Source of the DNA: Actinomycetota bacterium
Lineage (GTDB): Bacteria; Actinomycetota; Acidimicrobiia; Acidimicrobiales; Iamiaceae
NCBI GenBank assembly: GCA_017882935.1
Contig: JADGOP010000170.1
Location: forward strand, 1-5,865
Length of the DNA stretch: 5,865 bases
Reading direction: 5' to 3'
Of this stretch, positions 1 through 5,395 are shown one piece after another. Both the position numbers and the translations under genes were made by a program. Every line of letters begins with the position of its first letter. Position 1 is the stretch's first letter. The notes under the pieces are model-generated. The model saw only the letters and a program-made list of their open reading frames with translations. It did not search any database and was not told the origin of the DNA.

Positions 1-53
1 GCCCGAGTGTACGTCTGTTCGCGTGGTGCCGGGAACCCGTTCCGACCTCGCCG

Positions 54-64
54 TCTGTGACAGA
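54..64. repeat. Small palindrome upstream of the -35 box
   Basis: TCTGT (54-58) and ACAGA (60-64) are perfect inverted arms around a single G, ending 7 bases before the -35 box. The left arm lies in the second copy of CGTCTGT (52-58), whose first copy is at 12-18. The position, centred near -48 relative to the predicted start, would suit an activator or an auxiliary operator. The arms are short, so chance is a real possibility. Confidence 0.25.
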
Positions 65-71
65 TGGCCCG

Positions 72-100
72 TTGACCGCTCGCGCCGCCTCCCGTACGGT
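72..100 (+). promoter_or_regulatory. Candidate sigma-70 (SigA/HrdB-type) promoter of the reductase-desaturase operon
   Basis: TTGACC (72-77) is followed after 17 bases by TACGGT (95-100). The first matches the TTGACa -35 consensus in five of six bases, and the second fits the TAnnnT -10 box typical of actinobacteria. Transcription would start near 106-108, giving an untranslated leader of roughly 57 bases before the GTG at 164. The start site is inferred, not measured. Confidence 0.5.
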
Positions 101-108
101 TTCTGCGT

Positions 109-128
109 ACAGTTGTTCACTCAACTGT
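109..128. promoter_or_regulatory. 20-base perfect inverted repeat, candidate repressor operator
   Basis: Two perfect 7-base arms, ACAGTTG (109-115) and CAACTGT (122-128), are separated by 6 bases. The site starts 9 bases after the -10 box, so it would lie on the predicted transcription start and first transcribed bases, where a bound protein would block the polymerase. The size and symmetry suit a dimeric TetR- or GntR-type regulator. Desaturase operons are known to be controlled this way, for example desCB by the TetR-family DesT in Pseudomonas aeruginosa. No regulator gene is visible in the window, so the binding protein is unknown. An RNA hairpin in the leader is an alternative reading. 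Confidence 0.45.
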
Positions 129-154
129 GGCCCCTTCCCAACCACGAGCCCACC

Positions 155-158
155 GGAG
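155..158 (+). promoter_or_regulatory. Ribosome binding site that fixes the reductase start
   Basis: GGAG at 155-158 stands 5 bases before the GTG at 164. It is the only good ribosome binding site near the beginning of the family-like protein sequence, and it favours this GTG over the upstream in-frame start at 23. Confidence 0.6.
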
Positions 159-163
159 CCACC

Positions 164-1270
164 GTGCCGACGATCACCGCACCCCGGCGACCCCGCCTCC
201 CGGGCCGCCCGCTGCTCGACCTGCTGGCCTGGCCCCACGGCATCGACCGCTACCTCGAGCTGCTCGACCCCCGCTGGACGTCGCGGGAGGTGCGGGCCCG
301 GGTCACCGCGGTCCACAGCCAGACGCCCGACACCGTCACCGTCACGCTGCGCCCGAACGACGCCTGGACGGGCTTCGAGGCCGGCCAGTTCCTCCGCCTC
401 ACGGTCGAGGTCGACGGCGTGCGCCGCACCCGCTGCTACTCCCCCGCCAACTCCGCCGCCCGGCGCGACGGCCTGATCGAGCTCACCGCCAAGGTGCACG
501 ACCACGGCACCGTGTCGCCCCGCCTGCGCGACCTGCGCCCCGGCACCGTCGTCACGCTGTCTCCCCCCGAAGGTGCGTTCACGCTGCCGACCGAGCGTCC
601 CGCCGAGCTGGTCCTGGTCAGCGGCGGCAGCGGCATCACGCCGGTGCTGTCGATGCTGCGCACGCTGGCCGACGAGGGGTACCGCGGCTCGGTCACGTTG
701 CTGCACTACTCGCTCGACGCCCGGCACGTGCTGTACCGCCACGAGCTGGCCGCGCTCGACCGGGCGCTCCCCGGCGTGCGCATCGTGCACGCCTACACCG
801 ACCAGGACCGCGGCGCTGAGCTGCACGGCTGCTTCGAGCCCGACCACCTGCGCACCGCGGCGCCCCGCTACGCCGAGGCCGAGATCTACGTCTGCGGGCC
901 CAACCCGCTGATCGACGCGGTGCGCGACCTGCTGCAGGCCGAGGGCCTGTCCGACCACCTGCACGTCGAGCAGTTCGCACCTCCGCTCCCCGCCCCCGTC
1001 GACGACCCCGATGCGGTCAGCGGCGACCTGGTGTTCGTCCGCAGCGGCAGCCGGGCCGCCAACACCGGCGCCACCTTGCTCGACCAGGCGGAGGCCGCCG
1101 GCCTCACCCCCGACTCGGGGTGCCGCATGGGCATCTGCCACACGTGCACGACCCGCAAGGTCTCGGGCGCCACCCGCGACCTCCGCACGGGTGAGCTCCA
1201 CACCGCCCCCGACTGCGACATCCAGCTCTGCGTCAACGTGCCCGTGGGCGACGTCGAGCTCCTCGTCTGA
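164..1270 (+). CDS. Ferredoxin reductase with fused C-terminal [2Fe-2S] domain (Rv3230c-like desaturase electron donor)
   Basis: This 368-residue protein is a cytosolic three-domain oxidoreductase that takes electrons from NAD(P)H through a flavin to a plant-type [2Fe-2S] cluster. An N-terminal segment of about 45 residues (PHGIDRYLELLDPRW) is typical of the group that serves acyl-CoA desaturases. The FAD domain follows with the RxYS signature (R90, Y92, S93). The nucleotide-binding domain shows GGSGITP (154-160) and CGPN (244-247). The C-terminal ferredoxin domain has cluster ligands C320, C325, C328 and C356 (CX4CX2CX27C). The GTG at 164 is chosen for its GGAG site and because the promoter lies upstream of it. 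The desaturase gene begins 44 bases downstream on the same strand, the order seen in M. tuberculosis Rv3230c-desA3, so the likely job is to reduce that desaturase. General ferredoxin-reductase function for other oxygenases is an alternative, less likely given the context. Confidence 0.93.
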   Translation: MPTITAPRRPRLPGRPLLDLLAWPHGIDRYLELLDPRWTSREVRARVTAVHSQTPDTVTVTLRPNDAWTGFEAGQFLRLTVEVDGVRRTRCYSPANSAARRDGLIELTAKVHDHGTVSPRLRDLRPGTVVTLSPPEGAFTLPTERPAELVLVSGGSGITPVLSMLRTLADEGYRGSVTLLHYSLDARHVLYRHELAALDRALPGVRIVHAYTDQDRGAELHGCFEPDHLRTAAPRYAEAEIYVCGPNPLIDAVRDLLQAEGLSDHLHVEQFAPPLPAPVDDPDAVSGDLVFVRSGSRAANTGATLLDQAEAAGLTPDSGCRMGICHTCTTRKVSGATRDLRTGELHTAPDCDIQLCVNVPVGDVELLV

Positions 1271-1304
1271 CGCGTCCGCCCGCACTCCCGCCCTCCCTTC
1301 CCCT

Positions 1305-1308
1305 GGAG
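1305..1308 (+). promoter_or_regulatory. Ribosome binding site of the desaturase
   Basis: GGAG at 1305-1308 lies 6 bases before the ATG at 1315, in a pyrimidine-rich 44-base gap after the reductase stop. The gap shows no promoter or terminator, which supports co-transcription of the two genes. Confidence 0.6.
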
Positions 1309-1314
1309 ATCCGC

Positions 1315-2490
1315 ATGACCACCACCGCACCCACGCTGACCCCCGCCCAGCTCGAGAGCCTTGGGGCCGAGCTCGACGCCGTGCGCGCCGAGGTGATCGC
1401 CGACCTGGGCGAGCGCGACCTCGACTACATCCGCCGCGTGATCCGCCTCCAGCGCGCCCTCGAGGTGAGCGGGCGCGGGATGCTGCTCTTCAGCCTCCTG
1501 CCGCCGGCCTGGGTGGGCGGCACCACCGCGCTGGCCCTGTCGAAGATCCTCGACAACATGGAGATCGGCCACAACGTCATGCACGGCCAGTACGACTGGA
1601 CAGGCGACCCTGCGCTCTCGTCCCACGACTTCGAGTGGGACACCGCGTGCCCGTCGGAGCAGTGGCGCCACAGCCACAACTACCTGCACCACACGCACAC
1701 CAACATCCTCGGCAAGGACAACGACGTCGGCTACGGCATCCTCCGCATGGCCGACGAGCAGGCGTGGCACCCGGCCTCGCTCGGCAACCCGGTCTACGCC
1801 GCGCTGCTGGCGCTGCTGTTCCAGTGGGGCGTGGCGCTGCACGACCTCGACATCACCGCCATCGCCGCGGGCGAGCAGCCCTCGGAGGTCACGCTCGACA
1901 AGCTCCGCCAGATCGGCCAGAAGGTCAGCCGCCAGGTGCTCAAGGACTACGTCCTGTTCCCGGTGCTGTCGGGTCCGTCGGCCCTCACGACGCTCGCCGC
2001 CAACGCCACCGCCAACGTGGTGCGCAACGTGTGGGCCTTCACCATCATCTTCTGCGGCCACTTCCCCGACGGCACGGTGGTGTTCGACGAGGCCGACACC
2101 GTCGACGAGTCGCGCGGCCAGTGGTACTACCGGCAGCTGCTGGGGTCGGCCAACCTCACCGGCTCGGCACCGTTCCACCTGCTGACCGGGAACCTCAGCT
2201 TCCAGATCGAGCACCACCTCTTCCCCGACCTCCCCGCCCACCGCTACCCCGACATCGCCCCGAAGGTGCGTGAGATCTGCGAGCGCCACGGCGTGCCGTA
2301 CAACACCGGCGGGCTCGGTTCGCAGTTCGGCAGCGTGGTGCGCAAGATCGTGAGCCTGGCCCTGCCCGGGTCGGGTCGGGCGCCCTCCACCGACCCCGCG
2401 CCCGTCACCGCCGGGCCACCCGTGGCGAAGCCCACCCGCACGCTGGCGACGAAGTCGGGCACGAAGCGGCCCAAGCGCGCCGCGGCCTGA
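1315..2490 (+). CDS. desA3: Membrane fatty acyl-CoA desaturase, DesA3 type
   Basis: This 391-residue integral membrane diiron enzyme is predicted to insert a cis double bond into a saturated acyl-CoA; the family reference, M. tuberculosis DesA3, is a stearoyl-CoA delta-9 desaturase. The three histidine boxes are intact: HNVMH (H86, H90), HSHNYLHH (H119, H121, H125, H126) and QIEHHLFP (Q297, H300, H301). H249 in CGHFPDG is a further likely metal ligand. Hydrophobic stretches lie at about 56-80, 158-176 and 235-248. The N-terminal helix (GERDLDYIRRVIRLQRALEVSGR) and phrases such as EIGHNVMHGQ and GSANL are close to DesA3 as I recall it. The symbol is by this likeness; regioselectivity cannot be read from sequence. 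Residues from about 353 form an Ala/Pro/Thr/Lys-rich tail, probably disordered, ending in RAAA. Electrons most likely come from the reductase encoded just upstream. Confidence 0.94.
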   Translation: MTTTAPTLTPAQLESLGAELDAVRAEVIADLGERDLDYIRRVIRLQRALEVSGRGMLLFSLLPPAWVGGTTALALSKILDNMEIGHNVMHGQYDWTGDPALSSHDFEWDTACPSEQWRHSHNYLHHTHTNILGKDNDVGYGILRMADEQAWHPASLGNPVYAALLALLFQWGVALHDLDITAIAAGEQPSEVTLDKLRQIGQKVSRQVLKDYVLFPVLSGPSALTTLAANATANVVRNVWAFTIIFCGHFPDGTVVFDEADTVDESRGQWYYRQLLGSANLTGSAPFHLLTGNLSFQIEHHLFPDLPAHRYPDIAPKVREICERHGVPYNTGGLGSQFGSVVRKIVSLALPGSGRAPSTDPAPVTAGPPVAKPTRTLATKSGTKRPKRAAA

Positions 2491-2497
2491 CCGACGC

Positions 2498-2531
2498 TGG
2501 CCGCCCCGCCAACCTCAGTGCGTGGCGGCCA
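2498..2531. terminator. Stem-loop between the convergent operons, possible bidirectional terminator
   Basis: TGGCCGCC (2498-2505) and GGCGGCCA (2524-2531) are perfect 8-base inverted arms around an 18-base loop. They span the 24-base gap between the two converging stop codons and the last codons of the hydrolase. The GC-rich stem could slow polymerase from both sides. There is no T-tract, so it is not a standard intrinsic terminator, and short GC-rich repeats are common in DNA of this composition. Confidence 0.3.
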
Positions 2532-3426
2532 CCAGCTCGTCGATGATCGACTCGGCGGCCGACCGCACCAGCAGGTGCCCGGCGCCGGGCACCACGTGGA
2601 GCCGGGCCCGGAGGATGCGGGCCACCAGGTCGTGCGCGTGGTGCAGGGGCACGATGGGGTCGGCGTCGCCGTGCCAGAACTGGACCGGCGCGGTGATCTC
2701 CTCGGGCAGGAAGCTCCACGGGTCGGCCAGCAGCCGGTAGTCGTGCACGGCACCCTCGGGACCCGCCCGCAGTGCCTCGAAGAACGACCCGAGCGGGTTG
2801 ACCGGCGCGCGGGCCACCATCGCCTTGAACGCCTCGCGGTCGCTCTCGGACAGGTCGGCCTCCCAGAACTTGAGGCCGATCCTGGGGAAGCCCCGCGCGC
2901 CGAGGACCATCGAGCGCAGCACCAGCCCGGCACCGGGCGGGTACCGCTGGGCCAGCACGGTGAGGACGCGGTCGATCATGCCGGTGTCGGAGAGCGCGTC
3001 GGGCCGGTCGGGCGGGCTGCACCCCGACACGATCACGATGTGGTCGAGCCGGTCGGGCAGGCGCGCCGCCGCGGCGAGCCCGTAGGGCCCGCCGCCCGAG
3101 TAGGCGAGCACCGAGAAGCGCTCGAGGCCGAGGTGGTCGGCGAGCACCTCGACGTCGGCGTTGTTGTCGAGGATGCGCCGGTTGGGCTGGTAGGTGGACA
3201 GCCCCATCCCGGGCCGGTCGGGCGCGATCAGCCGCACGCCCCGCTCGGAGGCCGCGTCGTGCAGGGTGTAGCCGTCGAGCCGGCTGCTCGGCGTGCCGTG
3301 GAAGAACAGCAGCGGACGGCCGTCGGGGTCGCCGTACTCGGCCCACCCGAACGTGCGGCCGTCGGGCAGCAGCAGCGCCTGGTGGTCGAGCTCGGAGGCT
3401 CCGGCGACGCCAGCGAACTGTCCCAT
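2515..3426 (-). CDS. Alpha/beta hydrolase
   Basis: This 303-residue protein has the alpha/beta-hydrolase fold hallmarks in the right order. HGTPSSR (43-49) forms the oxyanion-hole region, and AYSGG (108-112) is the nucleophile elbow with S110. GDADPIVP (253-260) supplies the probable acid D256, and GAGH (281-284) the catalytic histidine H284. No signal peptide or membrane segment is seen, so it is probably cytosolic. The reading frame stays open far upstream, inside the peptidase gene, but family-like sequence starts at this ATG. Its A is shared with the TGA stop of the upstream peptidase (TGATG), and no strong ribosome binding site precedes it, which points to translational coupling. The elbow has Ala where Gly is usual; a small residue is tolerated there. 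The substrate (an ester, amide, epoxide or peptide) cannot be told; proline iminopeptidase-like activity is one possibility in view of its neighbour. Confidence 0.9.
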   Translation of the reverse strand: MGQFAGVAGASELDHQALLLPDGRTFGWAEYGDPDGRPLLFFHGTPSSRLDGYTLHDAASERGVRLIAPDRPGMGLSTYQPNRRILDNNADVEVLADHLGLERFSVLAYSGGGPYGLAAAARLPDRLDHIVIVSGCSPPDRPDALSDTGMIDRVLTVLAQRYPPGAGLVLRSMVLGARGFPRIGLKFWEADLSESDREAFKAMVARAPVNPLGSFFEALRAGPEGAVHDYRLLADPWSFLPEEITAPVQFWHGDADPIVPLHHAHDLVARILRARLHVVPGAGHLLVRSAAESIIDELVAATH

Positions 3427-5246
3427 CAGGCGACCGCCCGGGCGGCCAGCTCGACGTAGTCGTCGATGCGGGCGCGGAGCACGTCGAGGCTCGCCGCCCA
3501 GAACCGGGTGGAGTCGACGGCGATGTCGAAGCGGGCCGCCAGCTCGGATGCCTCGCCGAGTCCCGTGCGCGACAGCAGGTCGTCGTAGCCGGACCGGAAG
3601 CGCTCCGGGTCGCGCTGGAACTCGGCGTACAGACCGAGCCCGAACAGCAGGCCGAAGGTGTACGGCCAGTTGTAGTAGGCGGTGAAGTAGTGGCCCTTGA
3701 CGGCCCAGAGGTAGGGGTGGAGGTGGTCGTGGTCGACGCCGTCGAGGTAGGTGGCGCGCTGGGCCTCGGTCATCAGCTCGCTGAGGCGGTCGGCCGACAA
3801 GGTGCCCCGGAGGCGCTCGTCGCTGAGGGCCCGCTCGAACAGGAAGCGGCTGTGGATGTCGACGACCACCTGCGTGGCCCCGTCGAGGTCGGTGCCGAGG
3901 AGGGCCAGCCGCTGGCCGTCGGTGTCGGCCACCACCAAGCCAGCCTGAACCATCACCGTCTCGCAGAAGATGCTGGCCGTCTCGGCGAGCGCCATGGGGG
4001 TGGACCGCTGGATCCAGGTGCGTCCGGCGAGCTGGGTGTTGTGGTAGCCGTGGCCCAGCTCGTGCGCCAGGGTCTGCACGCTGTCGAAGCTGCCGTCGAA
4101 GTTGAGCAGCACGCGGCTGACGTCGCCCTCCACCGGCATGCAGAACGCGCCACCGACCTTGCCCTCGCGGGCCTCGGCGTCGATCCAGCCCTCGTCGACC
4201 GCGCGGCGGGCGAAGGCCGCGAGCTTCGGGGAGTAGGTCCCGAACGCCTGCTCGACGGTGGCCGTGGCCTCGGCCCAGGTGAAGCTGCGCCCTTCGCCGA
4301 CAGGCGCGATGAGGTCCCACCACGGCAGGCCGGCAGCCTCGTCGCCACCGAGCAGGCGGGCCTTGGCCCGGTTGTAGCGGGCGAAGTCGGGCAGCGCCGC
4401 CACGACCGCCTCCTGCATGGCGTCGAGGGTGCGCCGGTCGACGTTGTTGGTGAACAGCGCCGGCTCGAGCGAGTCGTGCCAGCCCCGACGGCGGTTGAGG
4501 GCGTTGGCCTCGCCCTTGAAGGCGTTGAGGGCCGACGCCAGGGGCACGGCCACCGACGACCAGGCGCCCTGCTCGGCCTCGAACGCCGCTCGGCGGAGGG
4601 TGGCGTCGCGGCTGGTGGCGAGGCCACGCACCGCGCTCATGGGGAGGGTGGCCGCCGAGCCGTCGGGGCCGGCGCCCGGGACAGTGGCCGTGAGGAGCGC
4701 GGTGACCTGGCCGTGCAGCTCGGCCCAGGCCCGGCCGCCGGTGAGGCCCAGCTCGGACGCCAGGTCCTCCTCGGCCTCCGACATCTGGTGCGGCGCCGCA
4801 GCCTGCGCCTTCACCAGGCCGAAGCGGTGATCGGCGGCGGCAGGGCTGCGGGCCGCGAGCTCGTCGAGGTCGAGGCCGGCGACCCAGGCGTCGAAACGCT
4901 TGAGCAGCGGGGACAGCGACGCCGTGGCCGACTGGAACTGGGAGCGGACGGTGGACGCCCGCGCATCGCGGGCGTCGGTGCTGACCTTGGTGTAGATGTA
5001 GGCGCCGACCCGTCGCTGGAGCACCAGCTGCTCCTCGAGGCCGGCCAGCACGGCCTCGACGGCCGCCACCTCGGCCGGGGTGACGGCTCGCTCACCGGCC
5101 GCTCGCACCCCGTGCTCGTCGAACAGCGCGCGGAGCCGGGCCACGCCCGCACCCACCGCCTCGCTGGCGGCCTGGAAGTCGCGCCCGTCGAGGCTTTCGT
5201 AGATGGCACTCGTGTCCCAGCGCGGCGGGGCAAGCAGGGTGGTCAC
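3426..5246 (-). CDS. M3-family zinc oligopeptidase (oligoendopeptidase F-like)
   Basis: This 606-residue metallopeptidase is of the usual length for PepF-like M3 enzymes, which cleave short peptides inside the cell. The zinc site is HELGH (H395, E396, H399), with E422 in LAETAS as the probable third ligand. Near the C-terminus GHYFTAYYNWPYTFG (518-532; H519, Y524, Y525, Y529) corresponds to the His/Tyr substrate-binding segment of the family. The N-terminal 300 residues are helical, as in the M3 N-domain. No signal peptide is seen. I chose the GTG at 5246 because the protein then opens with TTLLAPPRWD, like family members; a TTG at 5303 would add 19 unlike, Arg/Cys-rich residues. The nearest GGAG (5266-5263) is 16 bases away, too far for a normal site, so initiation may be weak or leaderless. 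The alpha/beta hydrolase follows with a one-base overlap, so both are probably co-transcribed. Confidence 0.92.
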   Translation of the reverse strand: MTTLLAPPRWDTSAIYESLDGRDFQAASEAVGAGVARLRALFDEHGVRAAGERAVTPAEVAAVEAVLAGLEEQLVLQRRVGAYIYTKVSTDARDARASTVRSQFQSATASLSPLLKRFDAWVAGLDLDELAARSPAAADHRFGLVKAQAAAPHQMSEAEEDLASELGLTGGRAWAELHGQVTALLTATVPGAGPDGSAATLPMSAVRGLATSRDATLRRAAFEAEQGAWSSVAVPLASALNAFKGEANALNRRRGWHDSLEPALFTNNVDRRTLDAMQEAVVAALPDFARYNRAKARLLGGDEAAGLPWWDLIAPVGEGRSFTWAEATATVEQAFGTYSPKLAAFARRAVDEGWIDAEAREGKVGGAFCMPVEGDVSRVLLNFDGSFDSVQTLAHELGHGYHNTQLAGRTWIQRSTPMALAETASIFCETVMVQAGLVVADTDGQRLALLGTDLDGATQVVVDIHSRFLFERALSDERLRGTLSADRLSELMTEAQRATYLDGVDHDHLHPYLWAVKGHYFTAYYNWPYTFGLLFGLGLYAEFQRDPERFRSGYDDLLSRTGLGEASELAARFDIAVDSTRFWAASLDVLRARIDDYVELAARAVA

Positions 5247-5391
5247 GAGACAAGCGTGCCAGCTCCGACCGCGAACCGGACACCGGAGGACGAGCCGACG
5301 CAACCGGTTCGGGGCGTCACGGGCCGGTCGGCTTCACTGATGCGATGTCGATCGGCGCCCATCCACCCTGCCGGCGCCCGGCAGCCACCCG
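5247..5391. other. Divergent intergenic region between the peptidase and the transporter
   Basis: These 145 bases must drive both the leftward peptidase operon and the rightward transporter gene. No strong promoter is visible in either direction. On the - strand TTGCGT (5303-5298) with TCCGGT (5280-5275), 17 bases apart, is only a weak match. The region contains the 8-base inverted repeat at 5272-5311, the self-complementary AACCGGTT at 5302-5309, and a possible small upstream reading frame from 5345. Confidence 0.55.
5272..5311. repeat. Inverted repeat CGAACCGG / CCGGTTCG in the divergent promoter region
   Basis: CGAACCGG (5272-5279) is the exact reverse complement of CCGGTTCG (5304-5311), with 24 bases between. 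The right arm overlaps the 8-base palindrome AACCGGTT (5302-5309). It sits 26-65 bases before the peptidase start and 81-120 before the transporter start, a reasonable place for a shared operator. No regulator is encoded nearby, and the function is inferred from position only. Confidence 0.3.
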
Positions 5392-5395
5392 GTGA
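5345..5395 (+). CDS. Possible 16-codon upstream ORF overlapping the transporter start
   Basis: An ATG at 5345 opens a frame that reads MSIGAHPPCRRPAATR and stops at TGA 5393-5395. The stop overlaps the transporter GTG (5392-5394) as GTGA, the arrangement used for termination-reinitiation. There is no clear ribosome binding site before the ATG; it could be used leaderless if transcription starts there. It holds one cysteine and is arginine/proline-rich. The transporter GTG itself lacks a ribosome binding site, which is what makes a coupled leader plausible. Chance occurrence in this GC-rich gap is equally possible. Confidence 0.2.
   Translation: MSIGAHPPCRRPAATR

Larger units (their letters stand above)
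1..163. other. Leader/intergenic region upstream of the desaturase operon
   Basis: No convincing gene is seen here. The reading frame of the downstream reductase is open back to base 23, but the translated stretch looks nothing like the family, and the promoter and ribosome binding site lie inside it, so I treat it as non-coding. It holds several short palindromes (32-43, 54-64, 109-128), a repeated CGTCTGT (12-18 and 52-58, exactly 40 bases apart) and a sigma-70-like promoter (72-100). On the - strand TACACT (11-6) fits an actinobacterial -10 box, but without a good -35, so a divergent gene to the left is possible but unproven. Confidence 0.6.

Noticed and set aside
23..163. N-terminal extension of the reductase from an upstream start at 23
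   Set aside because: The extra 47 residues look like translated non-coding DNA, contain the promoter and operator, and lack a ribosome binding site. The GTG at 164 has GGAG 5 bases before it.
1011..2273. 420-codon + strand frame overlapping both operon genes
   Set aside because: It is an out-of-frame shadow rich in Arg/Pro/Ala, with no domain-like motifs.
886..2289. 467-codon open frame on the - strand across the reductase and desaturase genes
   Set aside because: It is antisense to two proteins with clear catalytic motifs. Its translation is low-complexity Val/Ala/Glu/Gly/Arg-rich, as expected from a shadow frame in high-GC DNA.
3434..3445. 12-base perfect palindrome CCGCCCGGGCGG at the end of the peptidase gene
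   Set aside because: It encodes ordinary Ala/Arg codons and has no loop. It is an expected product of GC-rich codon use.
2518..3459. 313-codon + strand frame opposite the hydrolase
   Set aside because: It mirrors the coding codons of the hydrolase and shows no recognisable protein pattern.
3427..4323. Long upstream extension of the hydrolase frame inside the peptidase gene
   Set aside because: It lies wholly within the peptidase coding sequence, is Arg/Pro/Gly-rich without motifs, and hydrolase-like sequence begins only after the ATG at 3426.
5247..5303. Longer peptidase starting at the TTG at 5303
   Set aside because: It adds an Arg/Cys-rich stretch unlike the family, with no ribosome binding site before the TTG. 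The GTG at 5246 gives the usual N-terminus.
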